Shown: positions 26,120-35,607, counted from the stretch's first letter. The stretch is 64,000 nucleotides of DNA from Alphaproteobacteria bacterium (GCA_018823835.1 JAHJHT010000004.1:186001-250000), one strand, 5' to 3'. Numbers and translations: made by a program. Notes: generated from the sequence alone by a model not told the origin.

Positions 26120-27232
26120 ATGTACATCGAGATCGTCAGACCCGCAGACCAGCGCCTGAGCGCCAGCGTCGCAGGCGATTTCAACTTCCTGTCGCCGGAA
26201 TACCGGGCGCTGTTTGCGGCAAGCGGCGCGACCGCCTTCCAGTCGCCGCTGTGGCTGGACTCGCTCTACGCGGTGCTGGCCAGGCGGATGGGCGCGCGCC
26301 CGCACGTCGTGACGCTACGCGACCGCGCCGGGCGGCTGAGGATGGTGATCCCGCTGGTGCTGCAGCGCGCGGCAGGCATCAACATTCTGCAGCCGGCCGA
26401 CCTCGGCGTCTCCGACTACAACGCCTTCGTCGCCGACAAGGCGACGCACGAATTGGCAGCCTCCGACCCGGACCTGATCGGCCAGACCAGGCAGTGCCTT
26501 GCGCCAGCCGACGTGCTGATCTTCCGCAAGATCCAGCGCTGCCCGAAGTCGGTAGCGGCACTCTTCAGGGGCACCGAGACGCTGAACGACAATGCCGGCT
26601 ACGAGCTCGCACTCGGCGTCGGTACGTTCGACGAGTGGCAGAAGACGGCGCTGAAGAAGAAGTTCCGCAACGGGATACGACGCAAGCTGCAGGGGCTACA
26701 GGAAGCGCATGGCAGCGTCGAAACAGTGACCTTCAGCGACAGGGCCGACATCGAGCGTGCCATCCGCTTCATCCGCGACCTGCGCACGGCGCGCTTTGCC
26801 GACGACATATTGCACAACGAGGCCTATCTCGACTTCTACACCCGCGTGGCGGTGATGGGAGCTGAATCGGGTGAGGCGGTGACGTCCGGACTGCTGGTCA
26901 ACGGCGAGCTCGTGTCGGCCGACTTCGGTATTGTCAACGACAACGCCCACCACGCCATCCTTTGCGCCTCACGCATAGACGAATACGGCCATTATTCGCC
27001 GGGGCTGCAATCGCTATTCGCGATGATAAGGCGCAGCCACGAGAACGGCCGGGCGCGCTTCGACTTCGGCATCGGCAAGACGCGGCAGAAGAGCGATTTC
27101 GGCTCGACCGAAATCCCACTCTACAACCTGACCGTTGCGCGCAGCATAAAGGGCAAGGCGGTGTCGCTGGTCTACAACCAGGCCAAGCCGCTGAAGACCC
27201 TGCTGAGACGCATCGACGGGCGCCTGCGCTAG
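26120..27232 (+). CDS. CelD/BioF2-like GNAT acyltransferase (HfsK-like), copy 2
   Basis: A 370-residue paralogue of the protein at 23550-24665. Matching landmarks are FNFLSPEY, ATAFQSPLW, IPLVLQRAAGINILQPADLGVSDYN in short blocks, FDFGIGKTRQKSDF and the end AKPLKTLLRR (AKPVKNLLRK in copy 1). Family members transfer acyl groups to amino sugars or amino acids. It lies 79 bases beyond the flippase and ends the rightward polysaccharide genes. The pair is diverged enough that the two copies probably act on different positions or substrates. Confidence 0.82.
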   Translation: MYIEIVRPADQRLSASVAGDFNFLSPEYRALFAASGATAFQSPLWLDSLYAVLARRMGARPHVVTLRDRAGRLRMVIPLVLQRAAGINILQPADLGVSDYNAFVADKATHELAASDPDLIGQTRQCLAPADVLIFRKIQRCPKSVAALFRGTETLNDNAGYELALGVGTFDEWQKTALKKKFRNGIRRKLQGLQEAHGSVETVTFSDRADIERAIRFIRDLRTARFADDILHNEAYLDFYTRVAVMGAESGEAVTSGLLVNGELVSADFGIVNDNAHHAILCASRIDEYGHYSPGLQSLFAMIRRSHENGRARFDFGIGKTRQKSDFGSTEIPLYNLTVARSIKGKAVSLVYNQAKPLKTLLRRIDGRLR

Positions 27233-27253
27233 CCGCGGCCAAAGGGCGGCGGC

Positions 27254-28324
27254 TCAGTCTGTGCGCTTGCCCGAACCGTCGAACCAGTGGAGCTTTTCGG
27301 GACGGACGATGACGCGCAGTTGGTCGCCGGGCCTTGCCTTGGCGCGACCGGCAACGCGCACGACGATCTGCGAGCCCGCGGCGGCGCAATAGAGGAAGCT
27401 GTCGGCGCCGACCGGCTCGACCGCCTCGACCTCGGCAGCCAGCGTCAGCGCGCCGGAAGGCACGTCCTCGTCGAAGGCGACGTCGGCGTCCTCGGGGCGG
27501 AAGCCGAAGGTGGCGGCGTCCTTGTGGCCCTCGGCAGCGTCGACCGCCGACCCGTCGGCGAAGGAGAAGCCGCCGCCCTCGCCCCTGGTGACCGGCAGCA
27601 GGTTCATCGGCGGCGCGCCGATGAAGCTCGCGACGAAGGTCGAGGCGGGCTTCTCATAGATGTCGAGCGGATCGCCGACCTGCTCGACGCGACCGGCGTT
27701 CATCACCACCAGGAGATCGGCGAGCGTCATCGCCTCCAGCTGGTCATGGGTGACGTAGACGCTGGTGACGCCAAGCGAGCGCTGCAGGCTCTTGATCTCG
27801 ATGCGCATCTGGCCGCGCAGCTTGGCATCCAGATTGGAAAGCGGTTCGTCGAACAGGAAGACCTTCGGGTTGCGCACGATGGCGCGGCCCATGGCGACGC
27901 GCTGGCGCTGGCCGCCCGACAGTTCGCGCGGCCGCCGCTCGAGCAGCGGCGTGAGTTCGAGTTTTTCGGCGGTCTCGCGCACGCGCCGGTCGATCTCGTC
28001 CTTCGGCGTGCCGCGGTTGCGCAGGCCGTAGGCCATGTTGTCGTAGACCTTCATGTGTGGGTAGAGCGCGTAGTTCTGGAAGACCATGGCGATGTCGCGT
28101 TCGGTCGGACCGATGGCGTTGACCACCCTGTCATCGATCGAGACGGTGCCGGCGGTGATCGACTCCAGGCCGGCGATCATGCGCAGCAGCGTGGACTTGC
28201 CGCAGCCGGACGGACCGACAAGAACGCAGAGCGCCTTGTCCGGAATGGCGATGGAGACGCTTTTGACGGCTTCGACGCCGCCCGGATAGACCTTCCTCAC
28301 ATCGTTGAGCGTGACGGTTGCCAT
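27254..28324 (-). CDS. ugpC: Glycerol-3-phosphate ABC transporter ATP-binding protein
   Basis: A 356-residue MalK/UgpC-type ATPase that powers import. Walker [10 protein letters not shown] is near residue 36, the signature [14 protein letters not shown] near 134, Walker B VFLFDEP near 154 and the switch His after [11 protein letters not shown]-terminal OB-fold (TOBE) regulatory region follows, ending [17 protein letters not shown]. Its ATG overlaps the ugpE stop by one base (TAATG). Membership in UgpBAEC rests mainly on the neighbours; related sugar ABC systems look alike. Confidence 0.88.
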   Translation of the reverse strand: MATVTLNDVRKVYPGGVEAVKSVSIAIPDKALCVLVGPSGCGKSTLLRMIAGLESITAGTVSIDDRVVNAIGPTERDIAMVFQNYALYPHMKVYDNMAYGLRNRGTPKDEIDRRVRETAEKLELTPLLERRPRELSGGQRQRVAMGRAIVRNPKVFLFDEPLSNLDAKLRGQMRIEIKSLQRSLGVTSVYVTHDQLEAMTLADLLVVMNAGRVEQVGDPLDIYEKPASTFVASFIGAPPMNLLPVTRGEGGGFSFADGSAVDAAEGHKDAATFGFRPEDADVAFDEDVPSGALTLAAEVEAVEPVGADSFLYCAAAGSQIVVRVAGRAKARPGDQLRVIVRPEKLHWFDGSGKRTD

Positions 28325-29172
28325 TATTTCTCCGTATCGACGAGGCCGCGGACGAACCAGCGCTGCATCAGCACGACAACCAGGATCGGCGGCACGATGG
28401 CGAGCATCGAGGTGACCATGACGAGGTGCCATTCGGTGTCGGCATCGGCAAAGGAGATCATCTTCTTCAGGCCGATGACGATGGTGTTCATGTCGTTGGA
28501 ATTGGTGACCAGCAGCGGCCACAGATACTGCGTCCAGCCGTAGATGAAGAGGATGACGAAGAGCGCCGCGATGTTGGTCTTGGACAGCGGCAGCAGGATG
28601 TCCTTGAAGAAGCGGAACGGGCCGGCGCCGTCGACGCGCGCCGCCTCGACCAGCTCGCCGGGAATCGTCAGGAAGAACTGCCGGAACAGCAGCGTTGCGG
28701 TCGCCGAGGCGATGATCGGGATGATCAGCCCGGCATAGGTGTCGATCAGATGCAGGTCGACCATGACCTTGTAGGTCGGCAGGATGCGCACTTCGACCGG
28801 CAGCATCAGGGTGATGAAGATGAGCCAGAAGAAGGTCATGCGGAAGGGAAAGCGGAAGAACACAATGGCATAGGCAGAGAGGATCGATATGACGATCTTG
28901 CCGATGGCGATGCCGAGCGCCATGACCGTGGTGTTCCACAGCATGGTGGCGACCGAGACGCCGCCGATGCGGCCGATGCCGCCGAACAGCGCGGTGGAAT
29001 AGTTCTCGATGAAGCGGTCGCCAGGCAGCAGCGGCAGCGGCGGCCGCAGGATGGTCTGCAGCGAATGGGTCGACGCCACGAAGGTGTAATAGATCGGGAA
29101 AGCGACGACGAGGATGCCGAGCACCAAGAGGAGGTGCGCAATGACGGTGCGGACGGGTGTGTTCTCGATCAT
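28324..29172 (-). CDS. ugpE: sn-Glycerol-3-phosphate ABC transporter permease
   Basis: An inner-membrane permease of 282 residues with six expected helices. The EAA loop reads [20 protein letters not shown], where the ATPase docks, and the C-terminus [11 protein letters not shown] matches UgpE proteins. The segment [19 protein letters not shown] is also characteristic. It follows ugpA with a six-base gap and is coupled to ugpC by a one-base overlap. Together with UgpA it forms the channel for glycerol-3-phosphate or glycerophosphodiesters. Confidence 0.93.
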   Translation of the reverse strand: MIENTPVRTVIAHLLLVLGILVVAFPIYYTFVASTHSLQTILRPPLPLLPGDRFIENYSTALFGGIGRIGGVSVATMLWNTTVMALGIAIGKIVISILSAYAIVFFRFPFRMTFFWLIFITLMLPVEVRILPTYKVMVDLHLIDTYAGLIIPIIASATATLLFRQFFLTIPGELVEAARVDGAGPFRFFKDILLPLSKTNIAALFVILFIYGWTQYLWPLLVTNSNDMNTIVIGLKKMISFADADTEWHLVMVTSMLAIVPPILVVVLMQRWFVRGLVDTEK

Positions 29173-29178
29173 GCCGGC

Positions 29179-30051
29179 CTACCCATAATGCACCCGCTTC
29201 TCTACGAATCGGAACTGGAAGACGGCGAGCGCGATGACGATGATCATCAGGATCACCGACTGGGCGGCGCTGTCGCCGAGGATCAGGTTCACGAAGCCAT
29301 CATTGTAAAGCTTGTAGACCAGCGTCTCGGTCGCCTTGCCGGGGCCGCCGCCGGTGACGGCGTGGATGATGCCGAAGGTGTCGATGAAGGCATAGGTGGT
29401 GTTGATGACGAGCAGGAAGAAGGTGGTGGGCGCCAGCAGCGGAAAGACGATCGTCCAGAAGCGCTTGGCCGGTCCCGCGCCGTCAATGGCGGCGGCCTCG
29501 ATCAGCGTCTTCGGGATCGCCTGCAGGCCGGCGACGAAGAACAGGAAATTGTAGCTGATCTGTTTCCACGAGGCGGCGGCGACCACGAGGACCATGGCAT
29601 CGGTGCCGTTGAGCAGCGGGTCCCAGGCGATGCCTAGCCAGCGCAACCCGTAGGCCAGCGTGCCGATCGAGGGATTGAACAGGAACAGCCACAGCATGCC
29701 GGCAATGGCCGGCGCGACGGCATAGGGCCAGATCAACAGCGTGCGGTAGATGCCGCGGCCGCGCACCACCCGGTCGGCCATGACGCCGAGCAGGAGCGCC
29801 GTGGACATCGCGACGAAGGCGGTGGCGACCGAAAAGACCGCCGTGACCTTGATGGAATTGAGATAGGAGGGGTCCGACAGGACGCGCTCGAAATTGTCGA
29901 ACCAGACGAAACTGGAATTCAAGCCGAACGGGTCCTCGCGCAGCATCGACTGATAGAGCGCCTGGCTCGCCGGCCAGTAGAAAAACACCAGCGTGATGGC
30001 AAGCTGCGGCGCGACCAGCAGATAGGGCAGCACCTTGTTGGGAAATACCAC
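29179..30051 (-). CDS. ugpA: sn-Glycerol-3-phosphate ABC transporter permease
   Basis: The other permease half, 290 residues. Characteristic pieces are YPLL-like start [20 protein letters not shown], the substrate-side [21 protein letters not shown], the EAA loop [20 protein letters not shown] and the [21 protein letters not shown] block split over the last third. Six membrane segments are expected. It lies 82 bases after ugpB, a gap that may hold an mRNA-stabilising structure, and six bases before ugpE. Confidence 0.93.
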   Translation of the reverse strand: MVFPNKVLPYLLVAPQLAITLVFFYWPASQALYQSMLREDPFGLNSSFVWFDNFERVLSDPSYLNSIKVTAVFSVATAFVAMSTALLLGVMADRVVRGRGIYRTLLIWPYAVAPAIAGMLWLFLFNPSIGTLAYGLRWLGIAWDPLLNGTDAMVLVVAAASWKQISYNFLFFVAGLQAIPKTLIEAAAIDGAGPAKRFWTIVFPLLAPTTFFLLVINTTYAFIDTFGIIHAVTGGGPGKATETLVYKLYNDGFVNLILGDSAAQSVILMIIVIALAVFQFRFVEKRVHYG

Positions 30052-30133
30052 GCGTGGAGTCAGGACATCCTCCGATCAGCAGGGTGCCCCGCGCTGGGAT
30101 GCGCGGGGCGATTGTCGTTGGTGACGGCCGGGA

Positions 30134-31444
30134 TCAGTTGCCGATGGCCTGCTGGATCGCCGCGTTGCCGCGCGACACGATATTGTCCATCGCCTGCTGT
30201 GCCGTCTGTTCGCCGGCGAGCAGCTTCTCGAACTCCTCGTTCTCGATGTCGCGGACCTGCGGCAGGTTGACGAGGCGAACGCCCTTGGAGTTGGCGGTGG
30301 GCTCCTTGCCCATCATCTGCGTGATGGGCGTCTCGCGGCCGGGGTTCTTGTCGTAGAAGCCAGACTTCTTGGTCTCCTCGTAGGCAGCAAGCGTCACCGG
30401 CAGATAGCCCGAGACCTGATGCAGGCGCGCTTGGACTTCGGTCTGCGACAAGAAGGTGAAGAAGGCCGCGACACCCTTGTATTCCTCGTCGGACTTGCCG
30501 CCGAAGACCCACAGGCTGGCGCCGCCGGGGATGGTGTTCTGCGGCGCGTTCGGGGCTTCCGGCTCGTAGGGAAGCTGGCCGATGCCGTAGTTCATGCCCG
30601 ACTTCACTATGTCGCCGAGACCGCCGGACGATTCGGTGAAGATGCCGCATTCGCCGGCGAGGAAGATCTGCTTGGCCTCCGAGGTGCGACCGCCATACTT
30701 GAAGGTGCCGTCCTTGGCGAGATCGGCGAGTTCCTGGAAGTGCTTCACGAAGAGCGGCGAGTTGAGCGAGAGCTCGACATCGGTGCCGGCCAGTCCGTTT
30801 TCCTGCGTACCGTACTGCAGGTCGTTCCAGGCGGCGAAGTTCTCGGTGTGAATCCAGGTGAGCCAGGTCGAGGTGTAGCCGCAGGGCGCAGCGCCGCTTG
30901 TCTTGATCTTCTTTGCAGCGTCCCAGACTTCCGGCCAGGTCTTGGGCGGATTGTTCACGTCGAGGCCGGCCTTCTCGAAGATGTCCTTGTTGAAATAGAG
31001 GATCGGCGAGGAGGAATTGTAGGGGAAGGACAGCATGGTGCCATCGGGCTTGGAATAGTAGGCCACGATGCCCGGCAGGTACTGGCTCTTGTCGAAGGCG
31101 GTGCCGCCCATGGAGAGGATTTCGGCAACCGGCTTGACGGCTCCCTCGGCGGCCATCATGACGCCGGTGCCGACGTCGAACACCTGCATGATGTGCGGCG
31201 GCTGCTTGGCGCGGAAGGCGGCGATGCCGGCATTCAGCGTCTCGGGATAGGTCCCTTTAAAGACCGGAACGACCTTGTAATCGCTCTGGCTCTCGTTGAA
31301 CTCCTTGGACAATGTTTCGACGACTTCATTGTTGGCGCCGGTCATGGCGTGCCACCAGGAAATCTCGGTGACAGCAAAGGCAGAAGTCGTGGACAGCAAC
31401 GTGATGGTGGCAGCCAGTCCGGCCGCAAGGCGTTGAAACGACAT
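30134..31444 (-). CDS. ugpB: sn-Glycerol-3-phosphate-binding periplasmic protein
   Basis: The 436-residue periplasmic receptor of the ugp importer. A signal peptide ends TTSAFAV (about residue 24). EISWWHAMTGANNEVVETL, PVFKGTYPETLNAGIAAFRA and the FTESSGGLGDIVKSG segment are typical of UgpB. The ATG has a good upstream site (GGGAGAGAAAC). It is the first gene of ugpBAEC and is usually induced by phosphate starvation in rhizobia; no clear PhoB box was identified, only a dyad at 31503-31525. Confidence 0.93.
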   Translation of the reverse strand: MSFQRLAAGLAATITLLSTTSAFAVTEISWWHAMTGANNEVVETLSKEFNESQSDYKVVPVFKGTYPETLNAGIAAFRAKQPPHIMQVFDVGTGVMMAAEGAVKPVAEILSMGGTAFDKSQYLPGIVAYYSKPDGTMLSFPYNSSSPILYFNKDIFEKAGLDVNNPPKTWPEVWDAAKKIKTSGAAPCGYTSTWLTWIHTENFAAWNDLQYGTQENGLAGTDVELSLNSPLFVKHFQELADLAKDGTFKYGGRTSEAKQIFLAGECGIFTESSGGLGDIVKSGMNYGIGQLPYEPEAPNAPQNTIPGGASLWVFGGKSDEEYKGVAAFFTFLSQTEVQARLHQVSGYLPVTLAAYEETKKSGFYDKNPGRETPITQMMGKEPTANSKGVRLVNLPQVRDIENEEFEKLLAGEQTAQQAMDNIVSRGNAAIQQAIGN

Positions 31445-31502
31445 GTTTCTCTCCCGTATGTGGTTGGCGAGATGGGGGTGTCTCGCGACGGGGAGTATCT
31501 TT

Positions 31503-31525
31503 CGATTGTGACAGATCGACAATCG
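31503..31525. promoter_or_regulatory. Candidate operator upstream of ugpB
   Basis: Inverted repeat CGATTGT (31503-31509) and ACAATCG (31519-31525) with a nine-base spacer, 59 bases before the ugpB start. It contains TGTGACAGATCGACA, a partial resemblance to Crp-like sites. The surrounding 31445-31717 gap carries no gene and must also hold the topoisomerase promoter. Confidence 0.4.
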
Positions 31526-31717
31526 TTTTGTTGCGGTTCCATGAAGTTTCCCGTCGCCCAGACGGGCCTGTCGCGACCCGCTGCTTAGCCGGCACAAGAC
31601 TAAAGCTACGGCAGCTGCGGCGGGGACCGGATCCGGCCCTGACGGCGGACTGTCAGCATCGTGGGAACCTCCGACGGCCGGACCGGTTATTCCGGGCGTC
31701 ACGGAGGTTCAAGCGAC

Positions 31718-32806
31718 ATGCGGATCATGACAGGCGGCTCGGCCACCGGCGGCGGTGGCGGCATATCGGAGGCTGCCGAATATGCCCGGCAGGCGGACCT
31801 GACCTATGTCAGCGACGCCGAGCCCGGCATCGGGCGTCGGCGGCGCGGCAAGGGCTTCGGCTACGAGCAGGCCGACGGCAGCCCGGTGCGCGATGCCGCA
31901 ACGCTCGACCGCATCCGCATGCTGGCGATTCCGCCGGCCTGGACGGACGTCTGGATTTGCGCTGACGCCGACGGCCACCTGCAGTCGACCGGGCGCGACC
32001 AGCGCGGCCGCAAACAGTACCGCTACCATGAGCGCTGGTCGGCGAGCCGCGACGAGGTGAAGTATTCAAGCCTTGCCGAGTTCGCGCGCGCCCTGCCCGC
32101 CATCCGCGAACGGCTTGACCGGGACCTGCGCCGGCGAGAGTTGCCGCGCGAGCGCGTCGTAGCCTCGATCGTCTGGCTGCTCGACAACACGATGATCCGA
32201 GTCGGCAACGCCACCTATGCGCGCGACAACAAGAGCTTCGGACTGACGACGCTGCGCAACCGGCATGTCGTGGTCGAGGGCTCGCGGCTGCGCTTCGCCT
32301 TCAAGGGCAAGTCGGGCAAGGAATGGAACCTGAAAGTGACGGACCGACGGATGGCCAAGATCATCCGCGGCATCCAGGAACTGCCGGGGCAGCACCTCTT
32401 CCAGTACGTCGACGAGGAAGGCGACCGCCGCGTGGTGCGCTCGCAGGACGTCAACGCCTATATCCACGAGGCGGCCGGCAACGGCTTCAGTTCGAAGCAC
32501 TTCCGCACCTGGGGCGGCACGGTAACCGCGGCGTCGCTGTTTGCCGGTACGGGATTGCCCGAGACCAAGCGGGAACGGGCGATGACGATGAACGCGGTGA
32601 TCGACCAGGTGGCCGGCCATCTCGGCAACACACGCACCGTGTGCCGCAACTGCTACATCCACCCACGAGTGATGACGTCCTGGGAGGAGGGCCTGCTGGC
32701 GGAGGAATTCGCACAGGCGCGCCGCTCGCGGCGCAAGCCGGTGGAGGGCCTGGAGGAGGAAGAGCTGCTGGTACTGCGCTGGCTGGAAGCGTGCAACGGC
32801 GCCTGA
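31718..32806 (+). CDS. DNA topoisomerase IB (eukaryote/poxvirus type)
   Basis: A 362-residue bacterial type IB topoisomerase that relaxes supercoils through a 3'-phosphotyrosyl intermediate. The catalytic Tyr313 is in CRNCYIHP; the tyrosine-recombinase-like active-site residues lie in VGNATYARDNKSFGLTTLRN (Arg/Lys region) and SSKHFRTWGGT (His/Arg). The N-terminal module YEQADGSPVRDAATLDRIRM is the usual DNA clamp. ATG 31718 has ACGGAGG ten bases before it. It is monocistronic and convergent with a GNAT gene. These enzymes are scattered in rhizobia and are non-essential. Confidence 0.92.
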   Translation: MRIMTGGSATGGGGGISEAAEYARQADLTYVSDAEPGIGRRRRGKGFGYEQADGSPVRDAATLDRIRMLAIPPAWTDVWICADADGHLQSTGRDQRGRKQYRYHERWSASRDEVKYSSLAEFARALPAIRERLDRDLRRRELPRERVVASIVWLLDNTMIRVGNATYARDNKSFGLTTLRNRHVVVEGSRLRFAFKGKSGKEWNLKVTDRRMAKIIRGIQELPGQHLFQYVDEEGDRRVVRSQDVNAYIHEAAGNGFSSKHFRTWGGTVTAASLFAGTGLPETKRERAMTMNAVIDQVAGHLGNTRTVCRNCYIHPRVMTSWEEGLLAEEFAQARRSRRKPVEGLEEEELLVLRWLEACNGA

Positions 32807-32814
32807 TCGGTGCC

Positions 32815-33261
32815 TCAGAGCATGTCGTATTCGATGAAGCCGGTCCGGCGGGCGATGCGGTCATAGAGCCTGCGGCCAACGGTATTGGTCTCGTGCGTCA
32901 TCCAGTAAACATTCGAAACGCCGGCCCTGGCAGCCGACGCATGCACCGCCTCGATGAGCGCGCGGCCGACGCCGGTCCCCCTGACTTCCGGGGCGGCGAA
33001 GAGATCCTGCAGGTAGCAATTGTTGGCGATCGCCCAGCAGGAGCGGTGGTAGAGATAGTGCACGAGGCCGACCGGCTTGCCGTCGATGATGGCGAGCAAC
33101 CCCTTCGGCTCGAACTCCCCCTTCTCGAACAGACGCTGCCAGGTGAAGCGGTAGACATCCTCCGATACCGTGGTCTCGTAAAATTCGAGATAGAGCGTCC
33201 ACAGCCGGCGCCAATCGGCATTGTCTGACAACTCAAGCGGTCGGATCGTGATGTCGGCCAT
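32815..33261 (-). CDS. GNAT family N-acetyltransferase
   Basis: A 148-residue single-domain GNAT. The acetyl-CoA motif is LQDLFAAPEVRGTGVGRALIEAVH (the R-G-x-G-x-G/A loop is RGTGVG), preceded by the GLVHYLYHRSCWAIANN strand and followed by YWMTHETNTVGRRLYDRIA. It transfers acetyl from CoA to an amine, most like spermidine/amino-acid acetyltransferases of the YhhY/PhnO kind, but the substrate is unknown. It lies nine bases from the convergent topoisomerase gene. Confidence 0.85.
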   Translation of the reverse strand: MADITIRPLELSDNADWRRLWTLYLEFYETTVSEDVYRFTWQRLFEKGEFEPKGLLAIIDGKPVGLVHYLYHRSCWAIANNCYLQDLFAAPEVRGTGVGRALIEAVHASAARAGVSNVYWMTHETNTVGRRLYDRIARRTGFIEYDML

Positions 33262-33376
33262 GCATCGTCTCCCTCAGTCTGAGGCATTTGATAGCCCGGG
33301 GACGCGGCGAACGGAATGGGCAGGGCACGGAATCCGATACCCAGTTGGGGGCCCTGCCAACGATTTCGGTTTAACT

Positions 33377-33394
33377 ATTGCATTTTTCTGCAAT
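33377..33394. promoter_or_regulatory. Inverted repeat before the bigR operon (candidate BigR site)
   Basis: Arms ATTGCA (33377-33382) and TGCAAT (33389-33394) surround TTTTTC in an AT-rich stretch that also offers a -10-like GATAAT. It lies about 100 bases before the persulfide dioxygenase start. BigR is known to bind an AT-rich palindrome in its own operon promoter and release it when its cysteines form a disulfide; this is the only such palindrome noticed here. Confidence 0.5.
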
Positions 33395-33492
33395 GATAAT
33401 AGGTCTTGCGACAAGGATGGCACGCACGGCGGAACAGCCGCAGGCGGGCCGCGTTCCGCCGACAGCAACCAGCAAAACCCGGAGGCCGATAC

Positions 33493-34371
33493 ATGCAACA
33501 ACCACAGGTCAAAGGATTCTTCGACAAGCGCACCTTCTCCATCCAGTATGTCGTCGCCGATCCGGCAACGAAGAAGTGCGCGATCATCGACCCGGTGCTC
33601 GACTTCGACGAAAAGTCCGGCGCGACGGCCACGATCAACGCCGATGCCATCCTCGACTATGTGCGCGAGCAGGGTCTCGAAGTCGAATGGATCCTCGACA
33701 CCCACCCGCATGCCGATCATTTTTCGGCCGCCCAGTACCTGAAGGAAATGACCGGCGCGCCGAAGGCGATCGGCACCAAGGTGACCGAGGTGCAGAAGCT
33801 GTGGAAGGGTTTCTACAACTGGCCGGACTTCCCGGCCGACGGCTCGCAATGGGATCGCCTGTTCGCCGATGGCGAGACCTTCACGGTCGGCTCACTTCCC
33901 GCCAAGGTAATGTTCTCGCCCGGCCATACGCTGGCCTCCATCACCTATGTGGTCGGCGACGCAGCCTTCGTGCACGACACGCTGTTCATGCCCGACAGCG
34001 GCACGGCGCGCGCCGACTTTCCGGGCGGCAGCGCCAAGCGCCTGTGGCAGTCGATCCAGGAAATCCTGGCGCTGCCGGACGAGACGCGCGTCTTCACCGG
34101 TCACGACTACCAGCCGGGCGGTCGCGAGCCGCAGTGGGAATCGACGGTCGGCGAGCAGAAGGCGACGAACTCGCATATGTCGAAGTGCAAGAGCGAGGCG
34201 GAATTCGTCGCCGTGCGCGAGGCGCGCGACAAGACCCTGCCGATGCCGAAGCTGATCCTGCACGCGCTGCAGATCAACATGAATGCCGGCGTGCTGCCCG
34301 AGCCCGAGGCGAACGGCAAGCGCTACCTGAAATTTCCGCTCGACCTTCTCTCCGGGGCATCGTGGGGGTAG
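33493..34371 (+). CDS. blh: Persulfide dioxygenase-like MBL-fold protein (Blh/ETHE1 type)
   Basis: A 292-residue metallo-beta-lactamase fold protein. The metal motif THPHADH (about residues 74-80), the later GHT (SPGHTLAS), the D of PDSGTAR-type loop and GHDY supply the iron ligands of ETHE1-like dioxygenases, which oxidise glutathione persulfide to sulfite. The RADFPGGS loop is diagnostic of this branch. ATG 33493 follows GGAGG by seven bases. It is first in the operon blh-bigR-two YeeE-type genes-sulP, with four bases before bigR. Sulfide detoxification is the expected job; the order matches the BigR operon of Agrobacterium and Xylella. Confidence 0.9.
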   Translation: MQQPQVKGFFDKRTFSIQYVVADPATKKCAIIDPVLDFDEKSGATATINADAILDYVREQGLEVEWILDTHPHADHFSAAQYLKEMTGAPKAIGTKVTEVQKLWKGFYNWPDFPADGSQWDRLFADGETFTVGSLPAKVMFSPGHTLASITYVVGDAAFVHDTLFMPDSGTARADFPGGSAKRLWQSIQEILALPDETRVFTGHDYQPGGREPQWESTVGEQKATNSHMSKCKSEAEFVAVREARDKTLPMPKLILHALQINMNAGVLPEPEANGKRYLKFPLDLLSGASWG

Positions 34372-34375
34372 CGCC

Positions 34376-34732
34376 GTGAAGCTCGACCTCGCGCCCGAGA
34401 CGCGCGACATGGTGGAAAGTGCGGGCGACGCGGCCACCTTCCTGAAGCGGCTGGCGCATCGCAGCCGGCTGATGATCGTCTGCGCGCTGGTCGATGGCGA
34501 GCGCTCGGTGCGCGACCTCGAGGACACGCTGGGCATACGCCAGCCGGGACTCTCGCAACAGATCGCCGAACTCAGAGAGGCCGGGTTCATCGTCGGCCGC
34601 AAGGAATCGAAGTCGGTCTTCTACCGCCTCGCCGACGGCCGCGTGTCGGAATTCATCGGACTCATGCACCGCATGTTCTGCGAAGTGCCGCAGGACAGGA
34701 AATCCCCTCCAACGCAAAGAACATCGACATGA
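34376..34732 (+). CDS. bigR: ArsR-family sulfide-responsive repressor
   Basis: A 118-residue winged-helix repressor. The recognition helix is in [19 protein letters not shown] and the wing in [15 protein letters not shown]. Two cysteines, Cys36 (MIVCALVD) and Cys102 (RMFCEVP), correspond to the pair that forms a di- or tetrasulfide link in BigR/SqrR and releases DNA. GTG start with GGGGG eight bases upstream; its end overlaps the next gene by four bases (ATGA). It likely represses this operon by the site at 33377-33394. Confidence 0.9.
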   Translation: MKLDLAPETRDMVESAGDAATFLKRLAHRSRLMIVCALVDGERSVRDLEDTLGIRQPGLSQQIAELREAGFIVGRKESKSVFYRLADGRVSEFIGLMHRMFCEVPQDRKSPPTQRTST

Positions 34733-35151
34733 CAGAATTCACGCCCGTGGCCTCGCTCGTCGGCGGCGCCCTCATCGGCCTGTCGGCCGTTCTGCTGATG
34801 CTCTGGCAGGGCCGCATTGCCGGCATCAGCCTGATCGCCAGCAGGCTGATGCCCTCCTACAGCGACCGCGCCTTCCTGTCGCGTTTCGGCTTCGTGCTCG
34901 GCCTGGTGGCCGCACCGCTCGCCATGGCCGCCGTGACCGGCACGGACATCGTGCAGACCGTATCATCCAACATGGCGCTGATGGCCGTCGCGGGACTGCT
35001 GGTCGGCTTTGGTTCGGTCTACGGCAATGGCTGCACCAGCGGCCACGGCGTCTGCGGCCTCTCGCGGCTGTCGACGCGCTCCATCGTGGCGACCGCCACC
35101 TTCATGGCGACGGGCATCGTCACCGTGTTCATCGTCCGTCACGTGATCTGA
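34729..35151 (+). CDS. YeeE/YedE family membrane protein, N-terminal half type
   Basis: A 140-residue integral membrane protein with four hydrophobic segments. The motif [21 protein letters not shown] has the paired cysteines of the thiosulfate-uptake family YeeE/YedE, which in larger proteins occur twice. Here two half-size genes stand in tandem and together would make the full transporter. In bigR operons they are thought to export or move sulfite or thiosulfate; the true cargo is not shown. It overlaps bigR by four bases. Confidence 0.85.
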   Translation: MTEFTPVASLVGGALIGLSAVLLMLWQGRIAGISLIASRLMPSYSDRAFLSRFGFVLGLVAAPLAMAAVTGTDIVQTVSSNMALMAVAGLLVGFGSVYGNGCTSGHGVCGLSRLSTRSIVATATFMATGIVTVFIVRHVI

Positions 35152-35161
35152 GGAGCCAGGC

Positions 35162-35593
35162 ATGACCTTCATCGTCAATCTCGGCCTCGGCCTCCTGTTC
35201 GGCCTCGGCCTCGTCATTTCCGGCATGTCCGACCCCGCCAAGGTGCTGAACTTCCTCGACCTCGCCGGTTCCTGGGATCCCTCGCTCGCCTTCGTCATGG
35301 GCGGCGCAGTGGTCGTGACCTTCATCGGCTACAGGCTTGTGTTCAGACGCGACAGGCCGATCACCGGCGACAGCTTCCACATCCCGACCCGCAAGGACAT
35401 CGACGGCCGCATCCTCACGGGGCCGGCGATTTTCGGCATCGGCTGGGGCCTCGGCGGCTTCTGCCCGGGACCGGCGCTGACGGCGATCGGCCTTGCGGCG
35501 CCCGGCACGCTTGTTTTCGTGCCGGCGATGTTCGCCGGCATGTGGATTGCCAGGACGCTCGCCGACAGGCCCGCCGTGCCGCAGCCAGCCTGA
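35162..35593 (+). CDS. DUF6691 / YeeE-YedE family membrane protein, second half
   Basis: A 143-residue partner of the preceding gene, again with about four membrane segments. It starts LGLGLLFGLGLVISGMSDPAKV, which matches DUF6691, and has the GIGWGLGGFCPGPALTA motif carrying the single conserved cysteine of this half. GAGG eight bases ahead of the ATG supports the start. Co-transcribed with bigR and the SulP gene. It probably forms a heteromeric sulfur-compound channel with the gene at 34729. Confidence 0.85.
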   Translation: MTFIVNLGLGLLFGLGLVISGMSDPAKVLNFLDLAGSWDPSLAFVMGGAVVVTFIGYRLVFRRDRPITGDSFHIPTRKDIDGRILTGPAIFGIGWGLGGFCPGPALTAIGLAAPGTLVFVPAMFAGMWIARTLADRPAVPQPA

Positions 35594-35607
35594 CGATAGG
35601 GAAGCCG

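Noticed and set aside
28325-28939. Extension of the ugpC frame into ugpE
   Set aside because: It overlaps the conserved ugpE coding sequence; the ATG at 28324 coupled to the ugpE stop is the natural start.
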